A stretch of DNA of 64,000 bases from Olsenella sp. Marseille-P4559 (GCF_900605015.1 NZ_LR027574.1:988525-1052524); one strand, 5' to 3'. Positions 44,626-53,459 are shown, counted from the stretch's first letter. Numbers and translations are program-made. Notes: generated by a model not told the origin, from the sequence alone.

Positions 44626-45474
44626 CTAAAGCTCGTCTTCGAAGTAGCGTTCGAGATTGTGGAAGTTCCTGAAATCTGCCGCCGCGGGATCGATGAGATA
44701 CCGTTCGTCCGTGATCTCCTGCCCCAGGAAGCCTGAGTAGCCATATTTGTCGAGTGTGGTCACCCAATCCCCTAGGTTGCGATTCCCATCGCCCCAAACG
44801 AAATGGCCGTAGGGATTGCAGTCCACAAAGTGCATGTTCCTGATATCGCTGCCCAGCGACTCAAACCATTGCTCGAGCGTCTCACCCGACACGCTCATGG
44901 CAACCGTGTCTACCATCGCCTTAAGGTTGGGATGTCCGACTTCCTCAAGCATGCGTTTCTCATCCTCAAGGGTGACGACGAGTTGGCTTTCCTGGGGCCT
45001 GAGAGTCTCGAGCGTCAGGACGATGCCCTCTTGCTCTGCAACCTCCGCAAGCGAACGGAGCATGTCTCGACTTCTCTTCCATGCCTCCTCGCGGCTCTCG
45101 TTCCAATAGCCCCATCCGGAGTTGATCGAAAGGTACGTGCAGCCCAGTTCGGCGGCACACCGTATTGCGTTGGCAAAGTAGTCATGACAACGTGATACAT
45201 AGAGTTCCTCCTGCGGGTTCACCTGGTAGGGAGAAATAACGTTCTCGGAACAGAGGACGTTTGCCGTAAGCCCGCGCGACTCAATCTTGTGACGAATAGC
45301 CTTGGCATCGTAATAGCCTAGGCAGTCAATCCACAGGTGGGGCATGGCACCCCAGAGCTCGATTCCCGTGAAGCCAAGCCTTTCCTGACAATCAAGGAAG
45401 GCGTCCAGTGACCATTGGGACCAGTGGATGTTCATGCCGTCAATCTGGTCACGGCGAATGGTCGGCGCACTCAT
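44626..45474 (-). CDS. Sugar epimerase/isomerase, FrlC-like (copy 2)
   Basis: 282 residues, xylose-isomerase-like TIM barrel. LGFTGIELWGAMPH near 33, LTLETLRPQESQLV near 153, MVDTVAMSV near 186, and MHFVDCNPYGHFVWGDGNRNLGDW near 213 carry the metal Glu, Asp and His residues. FrlC epimerises fructoselysine and psicoselysine. Its start overlaps the stop of the other epimerase by four bases (ATGA). The two share the order of motifs and the ending Q-E-I-T-D, so they are paralogues, but diverged. Confidence 0.83.
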   Translation of the reverse strand: MSAPTIRRDQIDGMNIHWSQWSLDAFLDCQERLGFTGIELWGAMPHLWIDCLGYYDAKAIRHKIESRGLTANVLCSENVISPYQVNPQEELYVSRCHDYFANAIRCAAELGCTYLSINSGWGYWNESREEAWKRSRDMLRSLAEVAEQEGIVLTLETLRPQESQLVVTLEDEKRMLEEVGHPNLKAMVDTVAMSVSGETLEQWFESLGSDIRNMHFVDCNPYGHFVWGDGNRNLGDWVTTLDKYGYSGFLGQEITDERYLIDPAAADFRNFHNLERYFEDEL

Positions 45475-46319
45475 TCCGTTGCCTCCCCCACAATGAAGCG
45501 GCTAAGGGACTGGTAGTTACGGCGATCAGCCTCCTTGGGATTGTCAAGGTAACGGCCGTCCGTTATCTCCTGGCCGAGCAGCCCCTCGTATCCAAACTCG
45601 TTGAGCACGTCGATGTATCGCTCGAGCGGAAAGAGCCCATCGCCCCAGACGAGATGGCCGTAAGGCCGACCGTCCGCAAAATGGCAGTGCATGATCTTCT
45701 CACCCAGACGTTCGAACCACTGGCGAGGAGTCTCGCCCGCAACGCCCATGGCGACGGTATCGAGCGCGGCACCAAGGTTGGGATTCCTCACTGCGCCGAC
45801 GAGTGTCGCCACATCATCCAGCGTGTTACAGACCTTGGACTCCTCCGGGCGGACAGACTCAAGCGCAATCGTCACCCCTGCCTCCCGGGCGTAAGAAGCA
45901 ATTTGCTCGAAGTGCCTGACCGCACGGTCGAAGGCCACATCGTGATCCTCGTCCAGCGTCCCGCCGCAGGCATTTGTGAGCATCATGTCCGCGCCGAGCT
46001 TCCTGCACACGTCCATCGCTCGTTTGAGAAACTCCATCGAGCGCTCGTGCGCCGCCTCGTCTGCATAGTTGTTACGCCACTGCATGCAGGAGCACTCTGG
46101 GGTGAAGAGTGCAACCCTCATGCCTCGCGCCTCGACCTTGCGACGCACTTCGTCTGGATCCTGGTTCCAGGACTCATCCATGTAGAAGTGCGGTGCCTCT
46201 CCTACCAGCTCGATTGCCTCGTAGCCCGCCTCAGCATGTCCGTCCAGCATATAGTCGAGCGGGTACATGATGTAGTGAATTCCCAGCGCGCAAAGCTGGC
46301 TTCGCTTGATGTGCGCCAT
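45471..46319 (-). CDS. Sugar epimerase/isomerase, FrlC-like (copy 1)
   Basis: 282 residues from MAHIKRSQLCALG at 46319 with GTAGAGG just upstream. AGYEAIELVGEAPHFYMD near 31, IALESVRPEESKV near 151, ALDTVAMGV near 185 and MHCHFADGRPYGHLVWGDG near 209 give the expected metal site. Closest in wording to FrlC and other 3-epimerases. Coupled to the second epimerase by an ATGA overlap. Likely brings an epimeric Amadori adduct into the deglycase pathway. Confidence 0.85.
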   Translation of the reverse strand: MAHIKRSQLCALGIHYIMYPLDYMLDGHAEAGYEAIELVGEAPHFYMDESWNQDPDEVRRKVEARGMRVALFTPECSCMQWRNNYADEAAHERSMEFLKRAMDVCRKLGADMMLTNACGGTLDEDHDVAFDRAVRHFEQIASYAREAGVTIALESVRPEESKVCNTLDDVATLVGAVRNPNLGAALDTVAMGVAGETPRQWFERLGEKIMHCHFADGRPYGHLVWGDGLFPLERYIDVLNEFGYEGLLGQEITDGRYLDNPKEADRRNYQSLSRFIVGEATE

Positions 46320-46324
46320 GGCCT

Positions 46325-47881
46325 CTACCCCAGCTCGTCGTACACGACGCAACCGTCGCTCACGGTGAGGGCGGCGTTCACGTCACGCGCATCCGCGGGA
46401 TCCATGTGAAGCACATCACCCTGCAGCACAACTACGTCCGCGAGCTTGCCTGGCTCAAGCGTGCCCAGCCTGTCCTCCGAGTAGCAGTCATAGGCGCCGT
46501 TGGCGGTCCAGACCGTGAGCATCTGTGGAACGGAGAGCATGTTCTCGAGACGGGCGGTCCCGCCATCGTCGAAATACCCGCCACAGCCGCAGTAGATTGA
46601 CTCCCCAATGGACGGCAGCATGAGCGGCAGGTCCGTGTCACCCACGACAACGCAGCCCGACTCCCACATCTTGCGGCGCATCCAGTAGTGGCGGTAGCGC
46701 TCTGAGCCAAGCTGCACCATCACCATCGACTCGAGGTCTCCCTTGCGGTCGAGCGACTGTATCTGCGGGTAGACCTCGCAGATTCCGCCCAGCGCACCGA
46801 GCCTCTCGATGTCCTCGGGGTCGCTGAACTCCATGTCCGTGATGGCGTGGCGCATCACGAGACGGCCACGGTCATCGCGGCGGCACTTCTCGTAGAGGTC
46901 CACGACATGCGCTACTGCAGCATTGCCCTGACAGTGCAGGGAGAACCTGAATCCCGCCTCGTCAGCCGCAAAGAGCTCGCGTTCGATGAGGTCCCACTCC
47001 ACGGGAACGGCGCAGCGACTCGTCGGGTCCGAGAGGTACGGCTCCTTGAGTTCGGCCATGCCGGAGGCGATGGACCTGTCCGTCATGCGGTTGAACCCCG
47101 AGAAGGACAGGAAGTCTCCGTCCAGGCGTTTCCTCATCCTGCACCCATAATCCAGATCCATGCCGCGGCCTACGGGCTGGCTCATCAGCCTGACGCGCAC
47201 GGTAAGCTCGTCGGACGCAGCCATTCGTTCCATGACGTCCACGAAGCCATAGTAGTCGTCGAACGACATCTCCTTTATCTGCGTGACGCCGCGGGCATTG
47301 AGCATGCGCATGTAATCGCGGTAGAGACCAGGCATCTCGGGCAGCGTGAGGTAGTCGCGCATCATGCGCCATATCTTCTCTGCGTAGCACTCCTCCGGTG
47401 TGAAGCCATATCGCTCGCGAGCCGCCGAGTTCATCCAACACGTGTCGCGATCCGACGTGAAGGCAACCACCGGCCTCTTGGGGAACGCAGCGTCCAGGGC
47501 GTCTTCCGCATCGTCACCGAACTCGTCCGCATTCCAACCGTGGCCGAACATCGGGGAATCCGCCGAAAGAGTCTCCGCATATGACGCAAGTGCCGCAATA
47601 CCTGACTGTGTGTCATGGGCGTCGGAGAGGACGCATCCCAAGCGCTGGAGTGCCCAGCCAGTAAAGAAGGTGTGGTTGTCCGTCATGCCAGGGATAACTG
47701 TACGATTACCGGCATCGATTACGCGGGTCGCGTCGCACAAGTAGGCATCTGCGCCTGCCCTGTCACCCGACGCCACGATTCGGTCACCATTTGTTGCCAC
47801 GAAGCCGTCGAAGGGTTCCGCTCCCGTCGCATCGAATACGTTCTTCGAGAGGATAACGAGCCTATCGGGTCTTTCCGTCAT
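46325..47881 (-). CDS. YtcJ-like amidohydrolase (Amidohydro_3) with degenerate HxH
   Basis: 518 residues, ATG at 47881; an ATG at 47938 is possible. Family blocks: VIDAGNRTVIPGMTDNH near 53-70, MFGHGWNADEF near 110, MRHAITDMEFSDPEDIERLGALGG near 345, GDTDLPLMLPS near 418 and the closing LGTLEPGKLADVVVL near 480. The metal motif, normally HxH after the PG, reads NHTFF here, so the second His is absent. Relatives hydrolyse N-formyl or N-acyl amides. In this cluster it could release an amine from an N-acyl or N-glycosyl adduct before or after transport; inference. Confidence 0.82.
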   Translation of the reverse strand: MTERPDRLVILSKNVFDATGAEPFDGFVATNGDRIVASGDRAGADAYLCDATRVIDAGNRTVIPGMTDNHTFFTGWALQRLGCVLSDAHDTQSGIAALASYAETLSADSPMFGHGWNADEFGDDAEDALDAAFPKRPVVAFTSDRDTCWMNSAARERYGFTPEECYAEKIWRMMRDYLTLPEMPGLYRDYMRMLNARGVTQIKEMSFDDYYGFVDVMERMAASDELTVRVRLMSQPVGRGMDLDYGCRMRKRLDGDFLSFSGFNRMTDRSIASGMAELKEPYLSDPTSRCAVPVEWDLIERELFAADEAGFRFSLHCQGNAAVAHVVDLYEKCRRDDRGRLVMRHAITDMEFSDPEDIERLGALGGICEVYPQIQSLDRKGDLESMVMVQLGSERYRHYWMRRKMWESGCVVVGDTDLPLMLPSIGESIYCGCGGYFDDGGTARLENMLSVPQMLTVWTANGAYDCYSEDRLGTLEPGKLADVVVLQGDVLHMDPADARDVNAALTVSDGCVVYDELG

Positions 47882-47947
47882 CGCCTTGCCTTTCGCCTCG
47901 TTGCGTCGTTTCACCCTGCCCTCTTCCGCATCACTCAAACCGCGAGG

Positions 47948-49408
47948 CTACGCAGGAAGAAGACCGGAGACTGCCGTCACCACAATGCCCAGAACCGCGA
48001 TGAGCAGGATAAACTTCCAGCAGGTCTTCCACCACTGGCCAAAGCTGATCTTGGAGACCGAGAGGCCAGCAACTGTCATGCCTGCGGTGGGGCTGATGGA
48101 GTTGGTGGTCTGGTTAGCAAGGCAGAGCGCCGTGACCGCCGCCTCGGGGTTCACGCCCATGAGTTGGGTGAGGGGCCCAAGGATCGGCATCGTAAGCGCA
48201 GCGAGGCCAGAGGAACTGGGGACCAGGAACGAGAGCAGACCGAGCACGATGTAGAGGAGCGTTGTGTAGACGGGCGTCGGGACACCGGCAAGCGCAGTGG
48301 CCATGGCGTTGAGAATCGTGTCGATGATCATTCCATTCTCGGCGATGACGAGGATGGAGCGAGCAAGTCCGATGATGATGGCCGCATACGCAAAGTCCGC
48401 GAGACCCTTGACGAACTCCTCCGCTATCTCGCGCTCGCCGAGGCCGCCGACGATGCCTGAGAGGACGCCCATACCAAAGAAGACGGCACTGATCTCGTCC
48501 ATGTACCAGCCCTGCGTGACAAGTCCCCAGATGATGATGCCCATGCCAACCGTAAACACGATGAGGACACCCTTCTGGCGTGCGGAGAACGGCTGCTGGA
48601 TGGCATCGTCCTGAACGGAGAACTCGACGCGCTTGGCGATATCATCCTTGTAGGTAATGGAGCCCTGCGGGTCCTTCTTGACCTTCTTCGCATAGCGCAT
48701 GACCCAGATGATTGCCAGGATGGTGAACACGACCCAGACGATGGCACGCAGCCACAGCTGGGGGTTGCCCTTGATGCCAACGATGCCCTGGGCGATGAGG
48801 ACGTTGAACGGGTTGACGGTCGAGGCGATGTAGCCGATGTTGGGACCCATGAAGCAGATCAGGAAAGCCGTCATGGAGTCGTAGCCCAATGCCATCATGA
48901 TGGGTATGAAGATCGCGTAGAACGGCAGCGCCTCCTCGGACATGCCGAACGTCGTTCCGCAGATGGAGAGCAGTACCATCACGACTGGGATTATGAGGAT
49001 GTCCTTGTCCTTGAACTTGCCGATTACATGGCTGAGGCCTGCGTTGATTGCGTTTGTCTTCGTGATGATGGCAAAGGATCCGCCGATGAGAAGGACGAAG
49101 GCCACGACGTCGGCAGCTGCCTGGATACCCTGAGTCGGTGCCTCAAGCAACTGCATGACGCTGCAGCGGAGGTCGACCGTCTCGCCCGTCTCCTTATCTG
49201 TATAGACCTTGCTCGTAGGCTTGTAGGTACCTGCAACGGCGACTTCCTTTTCGCCCGCCGCGGTCTGCACCGTCTTGCGCTCATACGAGCCCGAGGGGAT
49301 TATCCAGGTGAGAACCGCGAAGATAATCATGAGAAGGAACACAATCGTGTACACGTGCGGCAAGCGGAACTGATGCTTCTTCTTGGGTGAAGCGACCTCT
49401 TCTGCCAT
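47948..49408 (-). CDS. YfcC-family carrier (C4-dicarboxylate/basic amino acid type)
   Basis: 486 residues with about 12 membrane helices. The start PHVYTIVFLLMIIFAVLTWIIPSGSYER is typical of the YfcC/DcuC-like group, as is NQTTNSISPTAGMTVAGLSVSKI near 437. Some relatives exchange arginine and ornithine or carry amino acids and peptides. First structural gene of the cluster, GGGAGG six bases before the ATG, with a GntR-type operator in its promoter. Known frl systems use APC or ABC transporters, so this carrier choice is unusual if the substrate is an Amadori compound. Confidence 0.87.
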   Translation of the reverse strand: MAEEVASPKKKHQFRLPHVYTIVFLLMIIFAVLTWIIPSGSYERKTVQTAAGEKEVAVAGTYKPTSKVYTDKETGETVDLRCSVMQLLEAPTQGIQAAADVVAFVLLIGGSFAIITKTNAINAGLSHVIGKFKDKDILIIPVVMVLLSICGTTFGMSEEALPFYAIFIPIMMALGYDSMTAFLICFMGPNIGYIASTVNPFNVLIAQGIVGIKGNPQLWLRAIVWVVFTILAIIWVMRYAKKVKKDPQGSITYKDDIAKRVEFSVQDDAIQQPFSARQKGVLIVFTVGMGIIIWGLVTQGWYMDEISAVFFGMGVLSGIVGGLGEREIAEEFVKGLADFAYAAIIIGLARSILVIAENGMIIDTILNAMATALAGVPTPVYTTLLYIVLGLLSFLVPSSSGLAALTMPILGPLTQLMGVNPEAAVTALCLANQTTNSISPTAGMTVAGLSVSKISFGQWWKTCWKFILLIAVLGIVVTAVSGLLPA

Positions 49409-49464
49409 ACGAGCCTCCCAAATGTCCTTGTTGCCACCCTTGTGCTGACAACTCGTTATATAAG

Positions 49465-49493
49465 GTTATAGTACGTCCTATAACGTGTTACAA
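49465..49493 (-). promoter_or_regulatory. Carrier promoter with GntR-type operator
   Basis: Minus-strand TTGTAA (49493-49488), a 17-base spacer and TATAAC (49470-49465) make a good promoter. The perfect inverted repeat GTTATAG-N6-CTATAAC (49465-49484) fills the spacer and the -10, ideal for repression. A further CGTTATATAAGG lies at 49454-49465. The motif TATAACG recurs upstream of the regulator gene at 50506-50512. Confidence 0.65.
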
Positions 49494-49551
49494 ATGAGAC
49501 TCACGAAGTTTCGCCCGCTGAAACGTATCCTGCGGCGAGCGGTAGAAAATA

Positions 49552-49574
49552 GCGGCCGGATTGCGTCCAGCCGC
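49552..49574 (-). terminator. Terminator after the GntR gene
   Basis: On the minus strand GCGGCTGGA pairs with TCCGGCCGC (one mismatch) around a five-base loop, followed by TATTTTC. It separates the regulator transcript from the carrier promoter. Confidence 0.6.
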
Positions 49575-49606
49575 CTTGTTACGCTATATGCGATTGTCCA
49601 TTTGTC

Positions 49607-50335
49607 CTAAATGTTAAAGACGTATAAGCTGCACACGATGTACTGCTTGCCTATTAGGAACGGTTTACCGTCCTGGTCCGTAAAGTTGATCTTCTCGTAG
49701 AAGAGCGGCTCTCCCACGGCCACGTTCAGCTCAGACGCCTTGTCGGGGCTTGCCCGAACAACCTCGAGCGTGCAGAGGTCGTCCCCACGGGGTCTCCGGC
49801 CGCTCTTCGCCTCGACGTAATCGAAGATCGACGTATTGGACAGGTCAGCGTCGAGCAGGAACTCGAATCCCTCGAGTGGGAAGTAGTTATTCTCTAACAT
49901 GATGGGCACGCCATCGGCAGTGCGAAGTCGTCTCACGTGAACGAGCTCAGCACCTTCCCTCAAGCCAAGAAACGATGCCTCGCTCTCGTGGGCCTTTACG
50001 ATCTCGATGCCCAGGACCTTTGCGCCCGCCACACGACCGTCCTCGGCACAGGTATCGGTAAAGCTCTGGACCTCGCTCTTCTGAAAGATTTTCCTGGTCA
50101 ACTTACGCTGGCACACAAAGGTACCCTTGCCCTGGCGCTTTATGAGGTAACCGTCGTCCACGAGCTCGGACACCGCGCGCCTGATGGTAATCCTGCTGAC
50201 GGAGTACATCTCGGAGAGTTCCGACTCCGAGGGAATCATATCGCCCGCAGAAAACTTTCCACTGTCAACCTTGTCGCGTATGTCCTCCATTACTTGCTGG
50301 TAAAGCGGGGTAAGAGACCCCTCCTCGATTTTCAT
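49607..50335 (-). CDS. GntR/HutC-family transcription regulator (UTRA domain)
   Basis: 242 residues from ATG at 50335 with AAGGA seven bases upstream; the longer frame to 50428 has no ribosome site. Winged helix 1-75: LYQQVMEDIRDKVDSGKF, IPSESELSEMYSVSRITIRRAVSELVDDG, KRQGKGTFV. UTRA effector domain 95-240: VHVRRLRTADGVPIMLENNYFP and the closing LFYEKINFTDQDGKPFLIGK. Same architecture as FrlR, which senses fructoselysine phosphate or related sugars. Likely represses the carrier operon and itself through the TATAACG-containing dyads. Confidence 0.9.
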   Translation of the reverse strand: MKIEEGSLTPLYQQVMEDIRDKVDSGKFSAGDMIPSESELSEMYSVSRITIRRAVSELVDDGYLIKRQGKGTFVCQRKLTRKIFQKSEVQSFTDTCAEDGRVAGAKVLGIEIVKAHESEASFLGLREGAELVHVRRLRTADGVPIMLENNYFPLEGFEFLLDADLSNTSIFDYVEAKSGRRPRGDDLCTLEVVRASPDKASELNVAVGEPLFYEKINFTDQDGKPFLIGKQYIVCSLYVFNI

Positions 50336-50490
50336 GTACTCATCCTTCAGCCTGCTTGCGCGCCTGCGCAACGAAATATCTGCACTTGCATTATAGATGG
50401 GCGTCGAACGGGATTGCCTATCACGCAATCCGCAACTGACGCCGAACCTCCTACCTACACTGCCGTAATCCGTGCCTCGCTCACAGTCAG

Positions 50491-50521
50491 TTGATACTGC
50501 TACAATATAACGTAATATAAT
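50491..50521. promoter_or_regulatory. Divergent regulatory region between GntR and zinc-ribbon genes
   Basis: Plus-strand TTGATA (50491-50496) and TATAAT (50516-50521), spacer 19, could serve the zinc-ribbon gene. Overlapping them is ATATAACGTAATATA (50505-50519), an imperfect dyad sharing TATAACGT with the carrier operator, suited to autoregulation of GntR. Outer ACAATA/TATTGT arms add a wider dyad. Confidence 0.45.
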
Positions 50522-50588
50522 GTTCTATTGTATCCGAATAAAGATGCCGACAGCGTCGCATGTCATTCTACGAGTGGAGGCCAGTCCG

Positions 50589-51140
50589 GTGAAGCTATCG
50601 AACCTGCGAAACAAGCGAGGACGAACCAAGGAGGTATATGCAGACGCTTCCGTCAAGAAGCCGCTGGACGAAAAGGATTGCATCGTCTGTGGGCAGCATA
50701 CCAATCATGTTGCCACTGTCTATCTCGGCAGGCAGGAGACATCCGCAGATGACGCATCCAGCATCGAATGGCAGCCCTGCACAATGGCTCTCTGCCCCGA
50801 TTGCGCTGCGCAAGAGCTCGACAGTCGCGGCTTTGGCGTCCTGGTCTACGTGGCATTGCAGGTCTGCTGGATCCCGCTGTTCACGCATGGAATCTCCGGA
50901 CTGGGGCTGGGTGGCGCGGCGATTGCAGCTTGGGCACTCGTGTGCCTGGCAAGAACCGCAGGCCAAACCATGTGGTGCCGGATACACGCGGGCGACGGAA
51001 TGCCCCTGCCGGAATGGATACGCACCGAGAGTGCAGAGGAGAGGGACAGCCGAGCTCTGCGCGATGTTCTTCAATCGAGCGCACCGGGCACCGGACTCTT
51101 CGTGGATACGCTGGCGGAGCATCGTAGGAGAGAGAAATGA
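50589..51140 (+). CDS. Hypothetical membrane protein with two CxxC pairs
   Basis: 183 residues from GTG at 50589 with GGAGG eight bases upstream; an ATG-less longer frame runs to 50520. CIVCGQHTNHVATVYLGR near 34 and CPDCAAQELDSRG near 71 can bind zinc; two membrane helices follow (about 85-105 and 108-130), then a charged cytoplasmic tail. Not a family I recognise. It diverges from GntR and is the only plus-strand gene in the island, so it may be sensed or controlled with the cluster or be a hitchhiker. Confidence 0.7.
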   Translation: MKLSNLRNKRGRTKEVYADASVKKPLDEKDCIVCGQHTNHVATVYLGRQETSADDASSIEWQPCTMALCPDCAAQELDSRGFGVLVYVALQVCWIPLFTHGISGLGLGGAAIAAWALVCLARTAGQTMWCRIHAGDGMPLPEWIRTESAEERDSRALRDVLQSSAPGTGLFVDTLAEHRRREK

Positions 51141-51185
51141 GGTGCGCCTAGCAAGGGACACGGCCATCGGGGCCGCCTGCCGACC

Positions 51186-53411
51186 CTAGTGCTTCCCGCG
51201 GTACTTGCGCCTCGTGGCATGCGTGCTTCCCTTTCTCGCACCAGCCTTGAGCCGCTTCATGACTTCCTCCTCGCTCGTCCCCTCAAACTGGCTCTTGAGT
51301 TCGACGAGCTGGTCGCGAATGCGCGCGGCCTGTTCGTAGTCCATGTTCGCCGACGCGCTGGCCATCTCCTCCTCGAGCGACGCGATGACGCGCACGGCCT
51401 CTTCGCGCGGGAGCTTCGAGAGCTCGGCGGCAACCGCTTCGGCCGTTGACAGCTCCGCAGGCGCGCCCTGCTCGGACGCCCCCTCCCCCGATGCCGTATA
51501 GAACGCGCCATCCTTGCGTTGGCGCTTGCCCACGTTGGCCTGTGCCTCGGCGAGAAAGCCCGAGATGTCGTTTATTGCCTTGCGCACCGTCTTTGGCTCG
51601 ATGTGGTGCTCCTCGTTGAACTTCTCCTGGAGCGCACGGCGACGACGGGTCTCGTCGATGGCCTCACGCATGGAGTCCGTGACCTCGTCGGCATACATGA
51701 TGACCTCACCCGAGACGTTACGAGCCGCACGACCCATGGTCTGGATGAGCGAGCGCCTGTTCCTGAGGAAGCCCTCCTTGTCCGCATCCAAAATGGCAAC
51801 GAGCGAGACCTCGGGGATATCGAGACCCTCGCGCAGGAGGTTGATGCCCACAAGTACGTCAATCTTGCCTTCTCGCAGGTCACGAATGATATCCACGCGG
51901 TCGAGCGTAGCGGTGTCCGAGTGCATGTAGTTGACACGGAACCCCTCGTCCAGAAGGTGGTCTGTGAGGTCCTCTGCCATGCGCTTGGTGAGCGTGGTCA
52001 CCAGCACACGCTCGCGCTTGCTCACGCGCTCTCGGATCTCGGATATGAGGTCATCTATCTGACCGTGCACCGGCCGTACCTCAATCTTGGGGTCGAGAAG
52101 GCCTGTGGGGCGAATTATCTGCTCGACCTCCTGCTGCGTCACCGACTCCTCGTAGTCTCCCGGCGTGGCCGAGACATAGATGAACTGGGGAATGCGGGAC
52201 TCAAACTCGTCAAAGCGCAATGGTCTGTTATCAAGTGCCGAAGGCAGGCGGAAGCCATGCTCTACCAGAGTCACCTTGCGAGAACGGTCGCCCTCGTGCA
52301 TGCCGCGAATCTGCGGGACCGTTACGTGGCTCTCATCGATGATGCAGAGCATGTCCTTAGGGAAGTAGTCGATGAGCGTATAGGGCGGCTCGCCGGGTGC
52401 GCGCCCGTCCAGGTGTCGCGAGTAGTTCTCGATGCCGTTGCAGTAGCCCATGTTCTCGAGCATCTCGAGGTCATAGGCAGTGCGCTGAGAGAGCCTCTCT
52501 GCCTCGAGCAGCATGTTGTTGGCCTTGAGCTCGACCACGCGCCGCTCGAGCTCCTCCGAGATGGTCTTCAGGGCATGAGTGATCTTGGGGCGCTCGGTAA
52601 CGTAGTGCGAGGCGGGCCAGATGGGTATGGCGTCATACTCGCGTATGACCTCCCCTGTCATGTTGTCCACCTCGGCAATCTGCTCGACCTCGTCACCAAA
52701 GAACGCGATGCGCAAGGGATTCTCGGCGTAGGGTGGGAAAACGTCCACGGTATCCCCACGAACGCGGAAGGTACCGCGCTGGAGGTCATAGTCGTTCCGG
52801 TCGTACTGGATATCGATGAGGTCCTTTATGAGATCATCCCGCTCGAGGGGGACCCCCTTGTCCACGTTGGGCGCAAGGCCGGCGTAGTCCTGGGGGCTAC
52901 CGATGCCGTAGATGCACGAGACGGACGCCACCACAATCACGTCACGCCGCGAAAGCAGGCTCGATGTTGCCTGATGGCGCAGCTTCTCGACCTCCTCGTT
53001 GATTGAGGCGTCCTTCTCGATGTATGTGTCACTCTGGGGAACGTAGGCCTCTGGCTGATAGTAGTCGTAGTAGCTCACGAAGTAGACTACGGCATTGTCG
53101 GGAAAAAGCTCGCGCATCTCGCTTGCCACCTGTGCTGCAAGCGTCTTGTTTGGCTCCATGATGAGCGTGGGGCGCTGCACGGCCTCTATGGTCTTTGCCA
53201 TGGTGAACGTCTTGCCAGAGCCGGTGACACCCATGAGGGTTTGGTAGCGCAGGCGCTCCTCCACGCCATGCGCAAGCTTCTCTATAGCCTGTGGTTGGTC
53301 TCCCGCAGGCTCAAAGGGCGAGACGACCCTGAACGGCGTACCAGCACGCTCAACGCCAAAGCGCTTGAGTTCTCCGCCGAAGCGCTCCCCTGTATTCAAA
53401 GGCACCGCCAT
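51186..53411 (-). CDS. uvrB: UvrABC system protein B
   Basis: 741 residues, slightly longer than usual. Damage-verifying helicase-like subunit of nucleotide excision repair. [12 protein letters not shown] near 60 is Walker A; the beta-hairpin region [15 protein letters not shown] near 112, helicase motifs [15 protein letters not shown] near 350 and [10 protein letters not shown] near 465, QTMGRAARN near 560, and the UVR domain ([15 protein letters not shown]) near 695 are all present. A Gly/Ala/Ser-rich spacer before the UVR domain accounts for the extra length. A LexA-type box overlaps its promoter. Its last 174 bp are duplicated at 39825. Confidence 0.97.
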   Translation of the reverse strand: MAVPLNTGERFGGELKRFGVERAGTPFRVVSPFEPAGDQPQAIEKLAHGVEERLRYQTLMGVTGSGKTFTMAKTIEAVQRPTLIMEPNKTLAAQVASEMRELFPDNAVVYFVSYYDYYQPEAYVPQSDTYIEKDASINEEVEKLRHQATSSLLSRRDVIVVASVSCIYGIGSPQDYAGLAPNVDKGVPLERDDLIKDLIDIQYDRNDYDLQRGTFRVRGDTVDVFPPYAENPLRIAFFGDEVEQIAEVDNMTGEVIREYDAIPIWPASHYVTERPKITHALKTISEELERRVVELKANNMLLEAERLSQRTAYDLEMLENMGYCNGIENYSRHLDGRAPGEPPYTLIDYFPKDMLCIIDESHVTVPQIRGMHEGDRSRKVTLVEHGFRLPSALDNRPLRFDEFESRIPQFIYVSATPGDYEESVTQQEVEQIIRPTGLLDPKIEVRPVHGQIDDLISEIRERVSKRERVLVTTLTKRMAEDLTDHLLDEGFRVNYMHSDTATLDRVDIIRDLREGKIDVLVGINLLREGLDIPEVSLVAILDADKEGFLRNRRSLIQTMGRAARNVSGEVIMYADEVTDSMREAIDETRRRRALQEKFNEEHHIEPKTVRKAINDISGFLAEAQANVGKRQRKDGAFYTASGEGASEQGAPAELSTAEAVAAELSKLPREEAVRVIASLEEEMASASANMDYEQAARIRDQLVELKSQFEGTSEEEVMKRLKAGARKGSTHATRRKYRGKH

Positions 53412-53447
53412 AGACCTCCTCCTTTCCCCTGAAGCCAGAGTATAACA

Positions 53448-53459
53448 GAACGCATGTTC
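53448..53459 (-). promoter_or_regulatory. LexA (SOS) box at uvrB
   Basis: GAACATGCGTTC on the minus strand fits the Gram-positive SOS box GAAC-N4-GTTC exactly and lies just upstream of a TATACT -10 (53444-53439) and about 40 bases before the start codon. Repression by LexA is inferred from the known behaviour of uvrB in SOS regulons. Confidence 0.75.

Larger units (their letters stand above)
39825..51359. mobile_element. Candidate genomic island bounded by uvrB 3'-end direct repeats
   Basis: Direct repeats at 39825-39998 and 51186-51359 enclose gene debris, the whole frl-like catabolic cluster, its GntR regulator and a small zinc-ribbon gene. Integration into the 3' end of a conserved gene with duplication of that end is the classic footprint of an integrative element; here no integrase, relaxase or transposase remains. 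RecA-type recombination between the repeats could remove the block and leave uvrB intact. Alternative: stepwise insertion after a local duplication. Bounds are the repeat limits, not proven junctions. Confidence 0.55.

Noticed and set aside
39825..51359. Assembly artefact creating two uvrB ends
   Set aside because: The two copies differ at several positions and are followed by different sequences, so they are distinct loci rather than a collapsed or duplicated contig end.
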